59,388 bases of DNA from Ruminococcus bromii (GCF_002834225.1 NZ_NNSR01000023.1:1-59388); one strand, 5' to 3'; numbered from the stretch's first letter, positions 9,938-19,396 are shown. Notes: generated from the sequence alone by a model not told the origin. Numbers and translations are program-made.

Positions 9938-10060
9938 TTCTTGCAAATTGCATATAAATTTGCAGGATAATTCCCGTGAAGAAACAAGGTTATATTGCAA
10001 ATACAGAAAATAAAGGCGAAAATATCGTGAAGTTGCACAAAATTTCTCTTACTATACAGT
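9938..10060. other. Remaining upstream region of the G5/3D gene
   Basis: A/T-rich stretch inside the 477-base gap between AraC and the wall-protein gene. It contains an inverted repeat GCAAATT-N7-AATTTGC (9943-9963) of unknown role. No riboswitch consensus that I know (in particular no ydaO-type c-di-AMP motif) was recognised. Confidence 0.4.
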
Positions 10061-10089
10061 TTGACATTCACAAAACACAGTTTTATAAT
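10061..10089 (+). promoter_or_regulatory. Consensus sigma-A promoter
   Basis: TTGACA (10061-10066), 17-base spacer, TATAAT (10084-10089): a perfect consensus. The 5' leader contains a hairpin TAAAGAGC-N6-GCTCTTTA (10099-10120) near the expected transcript start. Confidence 0.85.
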
Positions 10090-10197
10090 GTGTGCCTGTA
10101 AAGAGCAGGTCGGCTCTTTAGTGAAGGTTTATGAATAAAATATGCAATTTTCATGCAAAATCAACCTAAGAAAATTGCAAGTCAGGAGAAATTTATT

Positions 10198-11346
10198 ATG
10201 CAGAAAAAGAAAGAAAACTTTCGTCCCCTGCGTTCTGTAACGACTTTTGCACTTGCAGCTGCAATTATTACAGGCTCAATTTATTCGGTGGCTGCTGCCG
10301 CTGATTTTAGTGCAGACGCAAAGCAGGCTGTAACATCGGAAGGTGTGGAGCTTGCGAACGGCGACATTATTTATGCAGGACTTGATGAAACAGGTTTTAC
10401 AAGCAGAATGCTCAAGGCTGTTGAAATCAAAATTGACTGCAACGGCAAACGCCGCAATGTAAGTCTTGCAAAAGGCACAGTTGCCGATGTGCTTGAGAGA
10501 ACAGGAATCAAGCCTGCGCATGACGAAGTGGTTGAGCCTGCGCTTTCAACACCGATTGCAAAGAATCTTACTGTTAAGATTTACAAGGGCAAAAAGCTTT
10601 CGGTTACTGCCGATGGCAGAACGGACAGCGTATATGCTCCAAACGGCAATGTTTGTGCTGTTCTTGCCGAGCTCGGCTACACGCTTTCTGATGATGACAT
10701 TCTTAATGTTGACAGAAACAGCAGCATTGAAGATGCCGACAAAATTGTTATCAAACGCGTGATTTACAAGAATGAAACCAAAACTCAATCGGTTGACTTT
10801 AAAACAGTCAAAAAAAATTCAAAGGATGTTGACCTTGGCAAAACAAAGGTTCAGACCGAGGGCAAAAAGGGTGAGGCTCTTGTAACGGAAAAATGCAAAT
10901 ATATTGACGGCAAAAAGGTGTCATCCGAAACGGTCGATAAAAAAATCACAAAAAAACCTGTTGACAGGGTTGTGCTTATGGGAACAAAAGGTTCTAATGT
11001 CAGCAATCCGGCAGGCACATTTACTGATAATAACGGCAACACGGTTGCTTACTCCTCTGTTGTAACAGGCTCAGGGACGGCATATACCGCTCCTGCGGGT
11101 TCACTTACAGCCACAGGTGTAACAGCATATCACGGCGGTGTTGCGGTAAACCCGAACATTATACCGTACGGTTCAAAGCTTTACATTGTTTCAACAGACG
11201 GCAGCTTTGTTTACGGCTACGCAACAGCCGTTGACACAGGCGGTGCGCTTATGGCAGGAACTGCAATTGTTGACTGCTTCTACAACACATATAATGAATG
11301 CGTCAACTTTGGCAGACGAAATGTCAATGTGTATATAGTAGGTTAA
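10198..11346 (+). CDS. Cell-wall protein with DUF348, G5 and 3D domains (YabE/RpfB-like)
   Basis: Exported wall-active protein of 382 residues. A signal/anchor segment (about 12-35) is followed by two ubiquitin-like DUF348 repeats (about 73-128 and 130-186), a G5 domain (about 187-262) and a C-terminal 3D domain (about 302-382) with Asp346 in AVDTGGA and Asp359 in IVDCFYN. The order is that of B. subtilis YabE and resuscitation-promoting-factor-like proteins, whose 3D domain resembles the lytic transglycosylase MltA fold. The role is probably peptidoglycan turnover. The chosen ATG at 10198 has GGAGA nine bases upstream; an in-frame ATG at 10153 lacks any. Consensus promoter and WalR-like iterons lie upstream. 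Confidence 0.88.
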   Translation: MQKKKENFRPLRSVTTFALAAAIITGSIYSVAAAADFSADAKQAVTSEGVELANGDIIYAGLDETGFTSRMLKAVEIKIDCNGKRRNVSLAKGTVADVLERTGIKPAHDEVVEPALSTPIAKNLTVKIYKGKKLSVTADGRTDSVYAPNGNVCAVLAELGYTLSDDDILNVDRNSSIEDADKIVIKRVIYKNETKTQSVDFKTVKKNSKDVDLGKTKVQTEGKKGEALVTEKCKYIDGKKVSSETVDKKITKKPVDRVVLMGTKGSNVSNPAGTFTDNNGNTVAYSSVVTGSGTAYTAPAGSLTATGVTAYHGGVAVNPNIIPYGSKLYIVSTDGSFVYGYATAVDTGGALMAGTAIVDCFYNTYNECVNFGRRNVNVYIVG

Positions 11347-11410
11347 TTTTTGACTTGTGCAGACATTTTCGTGAAAAAGGTTTGCAACGTACATTTATAA
11401 ATACCTCAAA

Positions 11411-11459
11411 AGGTACATAACCGTCATTGCTTTCGGTTATGTGCCTTCCTGTTTTTGTT
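11411..11459 (+). terminator. Rho-independent terminator
   Basis: Arms AGGTACATAACCG and CGGTTATGTGCCT with a T-rich tail (CCTGTTTTTGTT), after the G5/3D gene. Confidence 0.85.
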
Positions 11460-11500
11460 AGGCTGTTTCTTCACAGTCCCTATTGTTTTTGATTTATATA

Positions 11501-11529
11501 TTGATTTATCGGAAAATATGCGGTATAAT
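11501..11529 (+). promoter_or_regulatory. Sigma-A promoter for small lipoprotein
   Basis: TTGATT (11501-11506), 17-base spacer, TATAAT (11524-11529), about 50 bases before the ATG. Confidence 0.75.
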
Positions 11530-11578
11530 ATACTGTACTTATGACAGAACGAAAGAATGAACCGAAAGGAAAAATATT

Positions 11579-12136
11579 ATGAAGAGAATTCTTACAGCAA
11601 TTTTATGTGCAGGTATTCTTGCGGTTACTGCAGCAGGCTGCAGCTATAATGACGCACTTTATAAAGACAGTAACAGTTCTTCGCAGAATGGCGAGGACAG
11701 CACTCAGCCAACGACATCATCGGTCAGCGACCAAAAGTACAGCGATAACCTTGACGGTCTTGTTGATTATTTTGTTGCAAAGCAGTACATTGACAATAAG
11801 GATAACAGCATTAAGATGGACGCGTCTGCTATCGGCGCTGCAGAGGGCAAAAAGTTTGCCGCTAAGTATTCGGGTACTAATATCATAATTGAACTTTACC
11901 GTTACGATACAAAAGCTACTAACGATACTGCTAATAAGATTCTCAACTCTGTTAAGGCTGACGGTACATTCAGTATCTACGGACTTCCGAGCGTTACAGC
12001 CTACCTTTCTGACAACGGGAACTATCTTATGATTTATACTGACGCTTCAATTGATAAGACAAATCCCGATAAAACAAAGGATAACTACAAGCACCGCGAT
12101 CAGGTTATCAAGGATTTCAAGGCTTTTAAAAAGTAA
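11579..12136 (+). CDS. Small secreted lipoprotein, unknown function
   Basis: A 185-residue protein with a signal peptide and lipobox (TAAGC, Cys21), then a Ser/Thr/Asn-rich spacer (about 25-55) and a compact alpha/beta-looking domain (about 60-180). I do not recognise the family. The mature domain contains no cysteines and no obvious catalytic motif. Expected location is the outer face of the cytoplasmic membrane. It is monocistronic: its own good promoter lies upstream and a strong terminator 37 bases downstream. CGAAAGGAA precedes the ATG. Confidence 0.82.
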   Translation: MKRILTAILCAGILAVTAAGCSYNDALYKDSNSSSQNGEDSTQPTTSSVSDQKYSDNLDGLVDYFVAKQYIDNKDNSIKMDASAIGAAEGKKFAAKYSGTNIIIELYRYDTKATNDTANKILNSVKADGTFSIYGLPSVTAYLSDNGNYLMIYTDASIDKTNPDKTKDNYKHRDQVIKDFKAFKK

Positions 12137-12173
12137 TGTTATATATGTAAATAATTTGTGACACAGTATAGTT

Positions 12174-12215
12174 AGGGCTGTCGCAGAATGGAAAAATTCT
12201 GTGACAGCCCTTTTT
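12174..12215 (+). terminator. Rho-independent terminator
   Basis: Sixteen-base arms AGGGCTGTCGCAGAAT and ATTCTGTGACAGCCCT (one mismatch) followed by TTTTT, after the lipoprotein gene. Confidence 0.9.
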
Positions 12216-12300
12216 CGTTGCAAAACAATGAAAGCTGATTTTACAACCGTTTTGATTGACGGAGCGGAGATTATACGGTCAAAAAAGCAATTCATACGCT

Positions 12301-13101
12301 TCATTGCTTTTTGACCGGTATGAAATTCCGCAAAAAGCCTGCGCTTCTGCCCTTTAGACAGAACCAGCCTACGGTGTCAAAAACTATTGCACCCGCAAAA
12401 TTCACGAGCAGGTCTTTCATTGTGTCAATCAAGCCGATGTCAAGATAACCGTTGACGCCGAGATTTTCACCGTTTACAACGGTTGAAGTTATATCTCTGA
12501 TGTGCATTATCACATTCGGCTTGCCTGAAATCAAGCCCGAATGTATCACCGTAACCACGGTGTCCTTTTGCATATCTTTTCCGAAAAGCATATCCGCACC
12601 AAACTCAAAAAACTCCCACACAACACCGACTGTCATTGAAAAGCAGAACGAAAACAGGCATACAAACATAGGCGAAAGGCTCAATTTCACCCGCTCACTT
12701 CTGTTGAGAATATCAGTCAAGCCGAATCCGACGCCTGCACAGATAAACCCGTTCACGGCATGAAGAATCGAATCCCATATCGGGATTTTCTCGTAGAACG
12801 CACCGAGTTCGCCCATAACATTTGCCGCAAATACAAACAGTACAACGATTATTTCAAGCACACTCGGCAAAGCCACCGACAATTTTCTGTCAACAAACAA
12901 CGGCAGAGTCAACAGACCGAGCGTCAGCGCACAGGTCATGACATTTTCCCATTTACCGTTTAATATGCCGGAGATAATCAATAACGCGAGTATGAGCCGT
13001 ATCACTATATAAACACCTGCCTTGACCTTGTGCTGTCGCATTTCACGCACATTCAGCCACCGTGCAAGCCTTTGAAAAAAGCCTTTAAGTCGTTTTTTCA
13101 T
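12301..13101 (-). CDS. YjdF/DUF2238-like integral membrane protein
   Basis: A 266-residue polytopic membrane protein with about five or six hydrophobic segments (about 30-46, 52-70, 76-94, 108-128, 145-165, 235-255). The stretch GELGAFYEKIPIWDSILHAV (about 96-115) resembles the conserved W-D-x-x-x-H region of the YjdF/DUF2238 family, whose biochemical function is unknown. The insertion between the last two segments (about 170-230) is soluble. A GGGGGA ribosome-binding site precedes the ATG. The stop codon lies in an inverted repeat (12277-12316). It is separated from the activase pair upstream by about 125 bases and appears to be its own unit. Confidence 0.75.
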   Translation of the reverse strand: MKKRLKGFFQRLARWLNVREMRQHKVKAGVYIVIRLILALLIISGILNGKWENVMTCALTLGLLTLPLFVDRKLSVALPSVLEIIVVLFVFAANVMGELGAFYEKIPIWDSILHAVNGFICAGVGFGLTDILNRSERVKLSLSPMFVCLFSFCFSMTVGVVWEFFEFGADMLFGKDMQKDTVVTVIHSGLISGKPNVIMHIRDITSTVVNGENLGVNGYLDIGLIDTMKDLLVNFAGAIVFDTVGWFCLKGRSAGFLRNFIPVKKQ

Positions 13102-13226
13102 AATATCCCCCGATTTTTACACTTATTTTTCCCTTTTTAATAATATAAACCCCTGTAAAATTGTATTAGTTTTTTCTTCCTGATATTACCGCAATTCTGC
13201 GATGACTCATAAGCATTGATATTAAA

Positions 13227-14552
13227 TTACTTTTTCTCTGACTTCTCTGACGATTCGGATTTTTCGGCATTTTTTTCAGCCTCAAGCTTTTTCTTGAGTT
13301 CCTCTTTGCCGACAGCAAGCATCAGCTTGATACGGTTCTCCTGATTTACTTTCGGCGCACCCGGATCATAGTCGATGGTAACGATATTGGCATTCGGTCT
13401 GATTTCTTTAATTTTTCTGATTGCGCCCTTGCCGTTGATATGATTTGGCAGACATCCGAAGGGCTGTGTGCATACGATATTCTCATAGCCTGTATCGGCA
13501 AGCTCAATCATCTCGGCTGTAAGAAGCCAGCCCTCGCCCATCTTACTGCCGTAGCCGATAACACCTTTTACAAGCTCCTTTGTGTGAGCGTATCTGTGTG
13601 GCGGAACAAAGCTGTACTTTTCAGCGGCATCAACCATAAGTCCCTCAAGCTTTGTGAGGTAATTAAGAAGCATCGAACAGAATTTGTATTTAACTCTGCT
13701 TCCTCCGAACATCTTATAATCCTCAATACGGTTATCAACCTTAAATGATGCAAAACCCATAAGACCGGGTACGCAAACCTCGCAATCCTGTTCTGCAAGA
13801 AAGTCCTCAAGGCCGTTGTTAGCCATTTTTGAATATTTTACATAAATCTCACCAACTATGCCGACTTTAACCTTCGGCACTTTGTTAAGCTCAATTTTTG
13901 TGAATGACTTTGTAATTTTATCAAGGGTTTCGTCAATTTCTTCAAGCGTGTAGCCCTTGCCCTGAATGAGCATATCGGAAATCTTATCCGTCCACTCATC
14001 TACAAGAGCCATACTCTCGCCCTTGTTCACCTCATAGGGCTTTGTCTGGTTTGAAAGCAACATTAACTGGTCGCCGTACACAAGACCGCCGACAAATCTG
14101 CGGATAAGCGGAAGTGTGAGTGAAAAGCCGCTGTTGTGTTCCATACCGAACGAAAGCGAAATTACGGGAACAAACTCAAAGCCTGCCTTTTTGAGAGCCT
14201 TTCTCAAAAGGAAAATGTAGTTAGAGGCACGACATCCGCCGCCCGTCTGAGTAATCATCAGGGCAACCTTGTGAACATCATACTTTCCGCTCTGCAAAGC
14301 ATTGATGAACTGACCGATAACCAGCAAAGCCGGATAACAGGTGTCGTTGTGAACATATTTAAGACCTGTCTGTGCAATCTCCGGACCTGTTGTGTTGAGC
14401 AAATCAGACTTATAGCCATAGTAGTTGAACACCTTTTCAAGTATTTTAAAATGAATAGGCGCCATATTGGGCATAAGGATTGTATATTCCTTTTTCATCT
14501 GCTTTGTAAACAGCAAACGACCTGTTTTTTTGTCATACTTCAACTCTGCCAT
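13227..14552 (-). CDS. 2-hydroxyacyl-CoA dehydratase-family protein (activase partner)
   Basis: A 441-residue protein of the 2-hydroxyglutaryl-CoA dehydratase subunit superfamily, related to the C-terminal third of large 'acyl-CoA dehydratase activase-related' proteins. Conserved cysteines are visible in NDTCYPALLVIGQ and GGGCRASNY, the positions that bind a [4Fe-4S] cluster in the family. The tail is Lys/Glu/Ser rich. The start is set at ATG 14552, which has AAAGGA upstream; a longer frame would begin with TTG overlapping the upstream stop. It follows the activase directly and is surely co-expressed. No acyl-CoA substrate genes are nearby, so the substrate remains open. Confidence 0.8.
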   Translation of the reverse strand: MAELKYDKKTGRLLFTKQMKKEYTILMPNMAPIHFKILEKVFNYYGYKSDLLNTTGPEIAQTGLKYVHNDTCYPALLVIGQFINALQSGKYDVHKVALMITQTGGGCRASNYIFLLRKALKKAGFEFVPVISLSFGMEHNSGFSLTLPLIRRFVGGLVYGDQLMLLSNQTKPYEVNKGESMALVDEWTDKISDMLIQGKGYTLEEIDETLDKITKSFTKIELNKVPKVKVGIVGEIYVKYSKMANNGLEDFLAEQDCEVCVPGLMGFASFKVDNRIEDYKMFGGSRVKYKFCSMLLNYLTKLEGLMVDAAEKYSFVPPHRYAHTKELVKGVIGYGSKMGEGWLLTAEMIELADTGYENIVCTQPFGCLPNHINGKGAIRKIKEIRPNANIVTIDYDPGAPKVNQENRIKLMLAVGKEELKKKLEAEKNAEKSESSEKSEKK

Positions 14553-14569
14553 AACAGAATTTCCTTTCA

Positions 14570-17473
14570 TCAATCGTTTTCAAGTGCAGCAAGCAAACTG
14601 CGGATTCGGATTTTAACTGCTCCGAGGTTCGTAATTTCATCTATCTTAATCTGAGTGTAAATCTTATTTTTGCTTTCAAGAATTTCTCTTACCTCATCGG
14701 TTGTAATCGCATCAACACCGCAGCCGAAGGATACAAGCTGAACAAGCTCCATGTCCTTTCTTGTTGTAACATATTTTGCCGCCGCATAAAGTCTCGCGTG
14801 GTATGTCCACTGGTTGAGAACATGAGTCCGGAAATGTTCAACTCTCGGGGAAATAACATCCTCGCTGACGATTGCAACATCAAAGCCTGAGATAAGTCTG
14901 TCGATTCCGTGGTTAATTTCGGGATCAATATGATATGGTCTGCCTGCAAGAACAAAAATCTTTTTGCCCTCTTTTTCAGCCTTGGCAATAATCTCATTGC
15001 CCTTGTCAATAACCTTTTTTCTGTAATTTTCCTGCTCCTGATATGCAAGCTTTGCCGCATTTCTGATTTCATTGAGAGTAATGTCGGGAAAATGGAAAGA
15101 AAGCCTTTCGTAAGCCTTTTTCGGAAAATCATTCGGGCGGTGAATACCAAAATATTCCTTGATAAAATGCACCTTGCGAATGTCCTTCATATTGTTCTTT
15201 ATAACCTCGGGATAATAGGCTACAACAGGACAGTTGTAATGATTGTCACCGAGATGCTCGTCAAAGTTATAGGAAAGACACGGGTAGAAAATTGTTTCTG
15301 CACCCATATCAATAAGAGTCTGAATATGTCCATGAACAAGCTTTGCAGGGAAACAAACAGTATCGCTCGGAATTGTCTGCTGACCTCTCTGATAAAGCTT
15401 TCTTGTCGAATACGGTGAGTGGAATACCTCAAATTTAAGCTCTGTAAAGAATCTGTACCAGAACGGATAAAGCTCGTACATATTGAGCGCCATAGGAATC
15501 CCGAGCTTGCCTCTCAAGCCCTCAACAGGCTTGTAGGAATCAATAAGATTCAGCTTGTAGGCATACATATTCATATCGTTTGCAGGAGCTTTCTTTGTGA
15601 TTGGTCTTTCACAACGGTTTCCTGCAATGAACTTTCTGCCCTTGCCGAATGAATTTATTGTAAGACGGCAGTTGTTGTTGCACATACCGCAGTTTGCAAC
15701 CTTGATTTCGTGAACAAATTCATCAAGACCCTTTTTATCGGTAATCGTACTCCTGCCAATGCCTTTTGACTTTTTCTTTGCGTAAAGAGCCGCACCGTAA
15801 GCGCCCATAAGTCCTGCAATGTTAGGACGGACAACTTCAACGCCCATTTCCTGTTCAAATGCACGCAAAACGGCATCGTTCAGGAAAGTACCGCCCTGAA
15901 CCACAACACGCCTGCCGAGTTCGTCGGGGCTTGACGCACGAATAACCTTGTAAAGGGCATTCTTTACAACGCTGAGTGAAAGACCTGCCGAGATATCCTC
16001 AATTGTAGCACCGTCCTTCTGAGCCTGCTTAACGCTTGAATTCATAAATACGGTACAGCGTGAACCGAGGTCAACGGGTCGCTTTGCAAAAAGTCCGAGC
16101 TTTGCAAAGTCGGCAATCTCATAGCCGAGAGCGTTTGCAAAGGTCTGCAAAAAGCTTCCGCAGCCCGATGAACAAGCCTCGTTAAGGAAAATGTTGTCAA
16201 TTGCACCGTTATGTATCTTAAAGCACTTGATATCCTGACCGCCGATGTCAATGATAAATTCAACATCGGGCATAAAGTATTTTGCGGCGGTAAAGTGGGC
16301 AATTGTTTCAACCACACCGTAATCAACCGCAAATGCATTTTTTATAATATCCTCACCGTAACCTGTTACGGCAGAAGAAACAACATTTATTTCGGGATTG
16401 ATTTCGTAAATCTCGTCAAGGAATCCCTTCATAATTTCAACAGGGCTTCCCTTTGAGGGGAGATATTTTGAATACAGCAGCTCGCCGTCATCGTTGAGAA
16501 CAACACCCTTTACGGTTGTTGAGCCGGCGTCCATACCGATATAGGCTTTGCCCTTGTAGCCCTTGAGTTCTTTCTGCTTAACATCCGCCCTTGCGTGACG
16601 GTCACAGAATTTCCTGTACTCCTCTTCATTGTTAAAAAGCGGCTGATTGAAGGCAAAGTTGCCGCTGCCGCGGTAGTTCTTTACTTTTTCGATAACCTTG
16701 TCAAAATCTATAGCTTTTTCGGCGCACAAAGCCGCACCGCTTGCAACATAGTAAAGCGAATTTTCGGGGCAGATTCCCTTTGTTCCGAGTGTGCGGTCAA
16801 AGCAGTTTCGCAGTTCGCTCATAAATGTAAGAGGTCCGCCGAGATATACAATCTGACCTTCAATCTCTCTGCCCTGTGCAAGACCTGCAACGGTCTGGCT
16901 TACAACCGCATTGAAAATGCTCTCTGCAATGTCGCTCTTTCTTGCTCCCTGATTGAGAAGGGGCTGGATATCGGTCTTTGCAAACACACCGCACCTTGAA
17001 GCTATTGTATATGTTTTTTCGTGCTGCTTGGCAAGCTCGTCCATATCCTCAAGCTTAACATTGAGAAGCGTTGCCATCTGGTCAATAAACGCACCCGTGC
17101 CGCCGGCGCAGGTGCCGTTCATTCTTACCTCAAGTCCATTTGTTAGGAACAAAATTTTTGCGTCCTCACCGCCGAGTTCGATTACAACATCAGTACCGGG
17201 AATAAAAGTATTAGCGGCAACTCTTGTTGCGTAAACCTCCTGAATAAAGTCGATGCCGACAGACTCGGCAACACCCATTCCGGCAGAACCCGAAAGAGCA
17301 ACTGCGGCATTTTCAACGCCGTCAATCTTAGTTCGTACAAGCGCAAGAATTTCGGCAATCTTTTCGGTAATACGGGAATAGTGCCTTTCGTATGTGCTGT
17401 ATATCAATTTGTTTTCATCGTCAAGCACAACACATTTTATTGTTGTTGAGCCAATATCCAATCCTAATTTCAA
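14570..17473 (-). CDS. Tandem acyl-CoA dehydratase activase (ASKHA ATPase)
   Basis: A 967-residue protein with two BadF/BcrA/HgdC-type ATPase modules in tandem. Module 1 (about 1-255) has the phosphate loop GLDIGST at 4-10 and C122 in CAGGTGAF plus C161. Module 2 (about 309-565) has GMDAGSTT at 313-320, C434 and C438 in ACSSGCGSF, and C473. In HgdC-type activases such cysteines bridge a [4Fe-4S] cluster between two monomers; here both halves are in one chain. A third region (about 585-967) holds four clustered cysteines (C595, C598, C602, C621) and a DUF2229-like fold. The known role is ATP-driven one-electron transfer to a 2-hydroxyacyl-CoA dehydratase; the partner is probably the next gene. 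Confidence 0.88.
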   Translation of the reverse strand: MKLGLDIGSTTIKCVVLDDENKLIYSTYERHYSRITEKIAEILALVRTKIDGVENAAVALSGSAGMGVAESVGIDFIQEVYATRVAANTFIPGTDVVIELGGEDAKILFLTNGLEVRMNGTCAGGTGAFIDQMATLLNVKLEDMDELAKQHEKTYTIASRCGVFAKTDIQPLLNQGARKSDIAESIFNAVVSQTVAGLAQGREIEGQIVYLGGPLTFMSELRNCFDRTLGTKGICPENSLYYVASGAALCAEKAIDFDKVIEKVKNYRGSGNFAFNQPLFNNEEEYRKFCDRHARADVKQKELKGYKGKAYIGMDAGSTTVKGVVLNDDGELLYSKYLPSKGSPVEIMKGFLDEIYEINPEINVVSSAVTGYGEDIIKNAFAVDYGVVETIAHFTAAKYFMPDVEFIIDIGGQDIKCFKIHNGAIDNIFLNEACSSGCGSFLQTFANALGYEIADFAKLGLFAKRPVDLGSRCTVFMNSSVKQAQKDGATIEDISAGLSLSVVKNALYKVIRASSPDELGRRVVVQGGTFLNDAVLRAFEQEMGVEVVRPNIAGLMGAYGAALYAKKKSKGIGRSTITDKKGLDEFVHEIKVANCGMCNNNCRLTINSFGKGRKFIAGNRCERPITKKAPANDMNMYAYKLNLIDSYKPVEGLRGKLGIPMALNMYELYPFWYRFFTELKFEVFHSPYSTRKLYQRGQQTIPSDTVCFPAKLVHGHIQTLIDMGAETIFYPCLSYNFDEHLGDNHYNCPVVAYYPEVIKNNMKDIRKVHFIKEYFGIHRPNDFPKKAYERLSFHFPDITLNEIRNAAKLAYQEQENYRKKVIDKGNEIIAKAEKEGKKIFVLAGRPYHIDPEINHGIDRLISGFDVAIVSEDVISPRVEHFRTHVLNQWTYHARLYAAAKYVTTRKDMELVQLVSFGCGVDAITTDEVREILESKNKIYTQIKIDEITNLGAVKIRIRSLLAALEND

Positions 17474-17641
17474 CTTGTGCCTCCGAAATCAATACATAGT
17501 AATCTCATTGTGCATATCTAATTAATTATAGTATTTTTTGCTAAGAAAATAATTCTAATTTGGAATATTTTCTTCTTTGATGAATTTTACCATTTTTGCA
17601 ACAAAAATTCAATACACATAAGGGGCATAATGTATAATTAT

Positions 17642-17681
17642 ACTTTAAAAATGCAGAAAAACCTGCCGAAATTGGCAGGTT
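17642..17681 (-). terminator. Terminator of the charged hypothetical gene
   Basis: Arms AACCTGCC and GGCAGGTT (17660-17681); on the minus strand they are followed by TTTCTGCATTTTT. Confidence 0.75.
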
Positions 17682-17709
17682 GTCAGCTTTAAAATTTTAA
17701 TATTGTGTA

Positions 17710-18324
17710 TTAAAAAAGTTCACCGTGGGGCGATTCGCTGTCGTCATCCTCTTCTGTATCGGCTGACTCCGCAAACCCTTCCTCACGCTTAGCTTCGAGC
17801 TCTGCTTTGAGGTCGCAAATCTTCGTAACATGCTCAGGCTCTGCTTTCTCCTGCAAAGCGTCAGCCTCTTCTTTTGCAGACTCCTCAGCCGGCTTTTCCT
17901 CTTTGAAGGGAGAAGATTTGTACTCGTTCTCATTTGAGCAGGCCACCGTAATATCAACAATATCGTCCTTTTTAACTTCGGGAACAACATCAGGATTGCC
18001 GTAGAAAATATCGTTTGAACTGTCAACAATCTGTCTGTAGCATTCTCTTGCCTTTGCGATTTTTGCCTTTGAAGAGTCAATAACCTTCAAAAGCTTTTCA
18101 CACTCGGCATCATCAATGTCCGTGCCTTTCTTCCTGCTGTCATACATAACCTTTCCGAGAGCAATATAAGCTCTGTTCATAAGCTCGCTCTCGCTCTTCA
18201 TAACAAGTCTTAATCTGTTGAGCTTTGCATTTGTTCTGTTCTTTTCAACTATTGTCTGAGCTACCGTTGAGATTGTGTCAACGGCTGTATTTACTGTTCC
18301 TTTTACACTGTCAAGTATTGTCAT
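17710..18324 (-). CDS. Hypothetical cytoplasmic protein, acidic tail
   Basis: A 204-residue protein I do not recognise. The first 100 residues are helical and rich in Lys/Arg/Glu, with an amphipathic N-terminal helix and a long central helix that may form a coiled coil. The last 70 residues are very acidic (Glu/Asp/Ser) and probably disordered. There is no signal peptide. The start is the ATG at 18324, which has AAAGGAGAG nine bases upstream; a longer frame starting with Cys-rich residues has no ribosome-binding site. A TATAAT box at 18391-18396 on the minus strand is a likely promoter. It is divergent from the CpXC gene. Confidence 0.72.
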   Translation of the reverse strand: MTILDSVKGTVNTAVDTISTVAQTIVEKNRTNAKLNRLRLVMKSESELMNRAYIALGKVMYDSRKKGTDIDDAECEKLLKVIDSSKAKIAKARECYRQIVDSSNDIFYGNPDVVPEVKKDDIVDITVACSNENEYKSSPFKEEKPAEESAKEEADALQEKAEPEHVTKICDLKAELEAKREEGFAESADTEEDDDSESPHGELF

Positions 18325-18455
18325 AGCAAACTCTCCTTTAAAATCGCCGCCTGTGCAAACGCAGCAACACATCCCGAAGCGGCGAATAATATTATACCTA
18401 TTTACATTATTATGACAGATTTTTTTGATAAAATCAACATTTTTTTAAAATTTAC

Positions 18456-18484
18456 TTGTTAAAATCACAGTCAATTGCTATAAT
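18456..18484 (+). promoter_or_regulatory. Sigma-A promoter for CpXC gene
   Basis: TTGTTA (18456-18461), 17-base spacer, TATAAT (18479-18484), about 32 bases before the start codon. Confidence 0.75.
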
Positions 18485-18516
18485 TAGTTTCATAGAGTGT
18501 TAAAGAGGTGGTTTGG

Positions 18517-19215
18517 ATGCCTGAAAAGAAAATTACCAAGGCAATCGTCTGCCCTATGTGCGGTGAAATGAGCAAGGCTGATGTTTATACCAGCATCAAC
18601 CCGTCCGTAACAAAGGGTGTGCGCAGAAGGGCGCTTGACGGTGAGCTTTTTGCGTGGAAATGTCCGTCATGCGGATACTCTGCAAGGCTCACATATCCGA
18701 TTCTTTACAATGATATGAAGAATCGTTTTATGGTATATTTCATTCCGAAAATTGATCATTTTCAGCTTTGTGACAATGAGCTTGAAGAAAAATACAGCAA
18801 TCTTCGCAACATCAGCAAGCGTATTGTTCCGTCATTCAATTCGTTCAAGGAAAAAATTTTCATCTTTGAATCAGGACTTGACGATATGTCGGTTGAGCTT
18901 ACAAAGCTTGCAATCAGCCAAACCGTTTCGAAAAAACTCGGCGGTGCAGAAATCCATGACGGCTACCTTTCAATGTACGACCGCGAACGCAACACAATGG
19001 GATTTACATATTTTACAGGTGAAAAGCATACACCGTATGTTCAGACAGCAAGGCTTGAAATCTATGTAAAATCGAAGAAAATTGTCGATTCGCTTGCATA
19101 TAAGGATAAAAAGCTCAAAGGCTTCCTCAAAATTGACCGTGAATGGGCGGAGAATATTCTCTATCGCTACAAGCGCATGAAGCATATCGAAAAGCTTAAC
19201 AAATTGAAAGAGTGA
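18517..19215 (+). CDS. CpXC-domain protein
   Basis: A 232-residue protein with an N-terminal CpXC zinc-ribbon-like domain: VCPMCGE (about 9-15) pairs with WKCPSCGYS (about 46-54). The ILYNDMKNRFMVYFIP stretch after it is also typical of the family. The rest (about 90-232) is an alpha/beta region of unknown function ending in a basic helix. CpXC proteins are widespread in gut Firmicutes and have no established role. The start is the ATG at 18517, five bases after AGGTGG; an in-frame GTG nine bases earlier would put the ribosome-binding site inside the gene. Monocistronic by its promoter and terminator. Confidence 0.82.
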   Translation: MPEKKITKAIVCPMCGEMSKADVYTSINPSVTKGVRRRALDGELFAWKCPSCGYSARLTYPILYNDMKNRFMVYFIPKIDHFQLCDNELEEKYSNLRNISKRIVPSFNSFKEKIFIFESGLDDMSVELTKLAISQTVSKKLGGAEIHDGYLSMYDRERNTMGFTYFTGEKHTPYVQTARLEIYVKSKKIVDSLAYKDKKLKGFLKIDREWAENILYRYKRMKHIEKLNKLKE

Positions 19216-19360
19216 GTTTTCTTACCTTTACATATTCATATACTTATTGCATTATAATAGTATCGAATAAATTATTATAAAACCACTTGCAAGCAAATAA
19301 CCTATGTGCTGCAATCAAGACAGCTAAAGAGAAACTATGTAAACAGGTTCACGCAAGTAA

Positions 19361-19396
19361 AACCCCCGAAGGCGGCGACCTTCGGGGGTTCTTTTT
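19361..19396 (+). terminator. Strong rho-independent terminator
   Basis: Arms AACCCCCGAAGG and CCTTCGGGGGTT followed by CTTTTTT. It is 145 bases beyond the CpXC stop codon; the stretch between holds no recognisable gene. Confidence 0.9.

Noticed and set aside
9970..10197. c-di-AMP (ydaO) riboswitch upstream of the G5/3D wall gene
   Set aside because: Such genes are frequent targets, but the leader is short and lacks the conserved motif; only a simple hairpin is visible.
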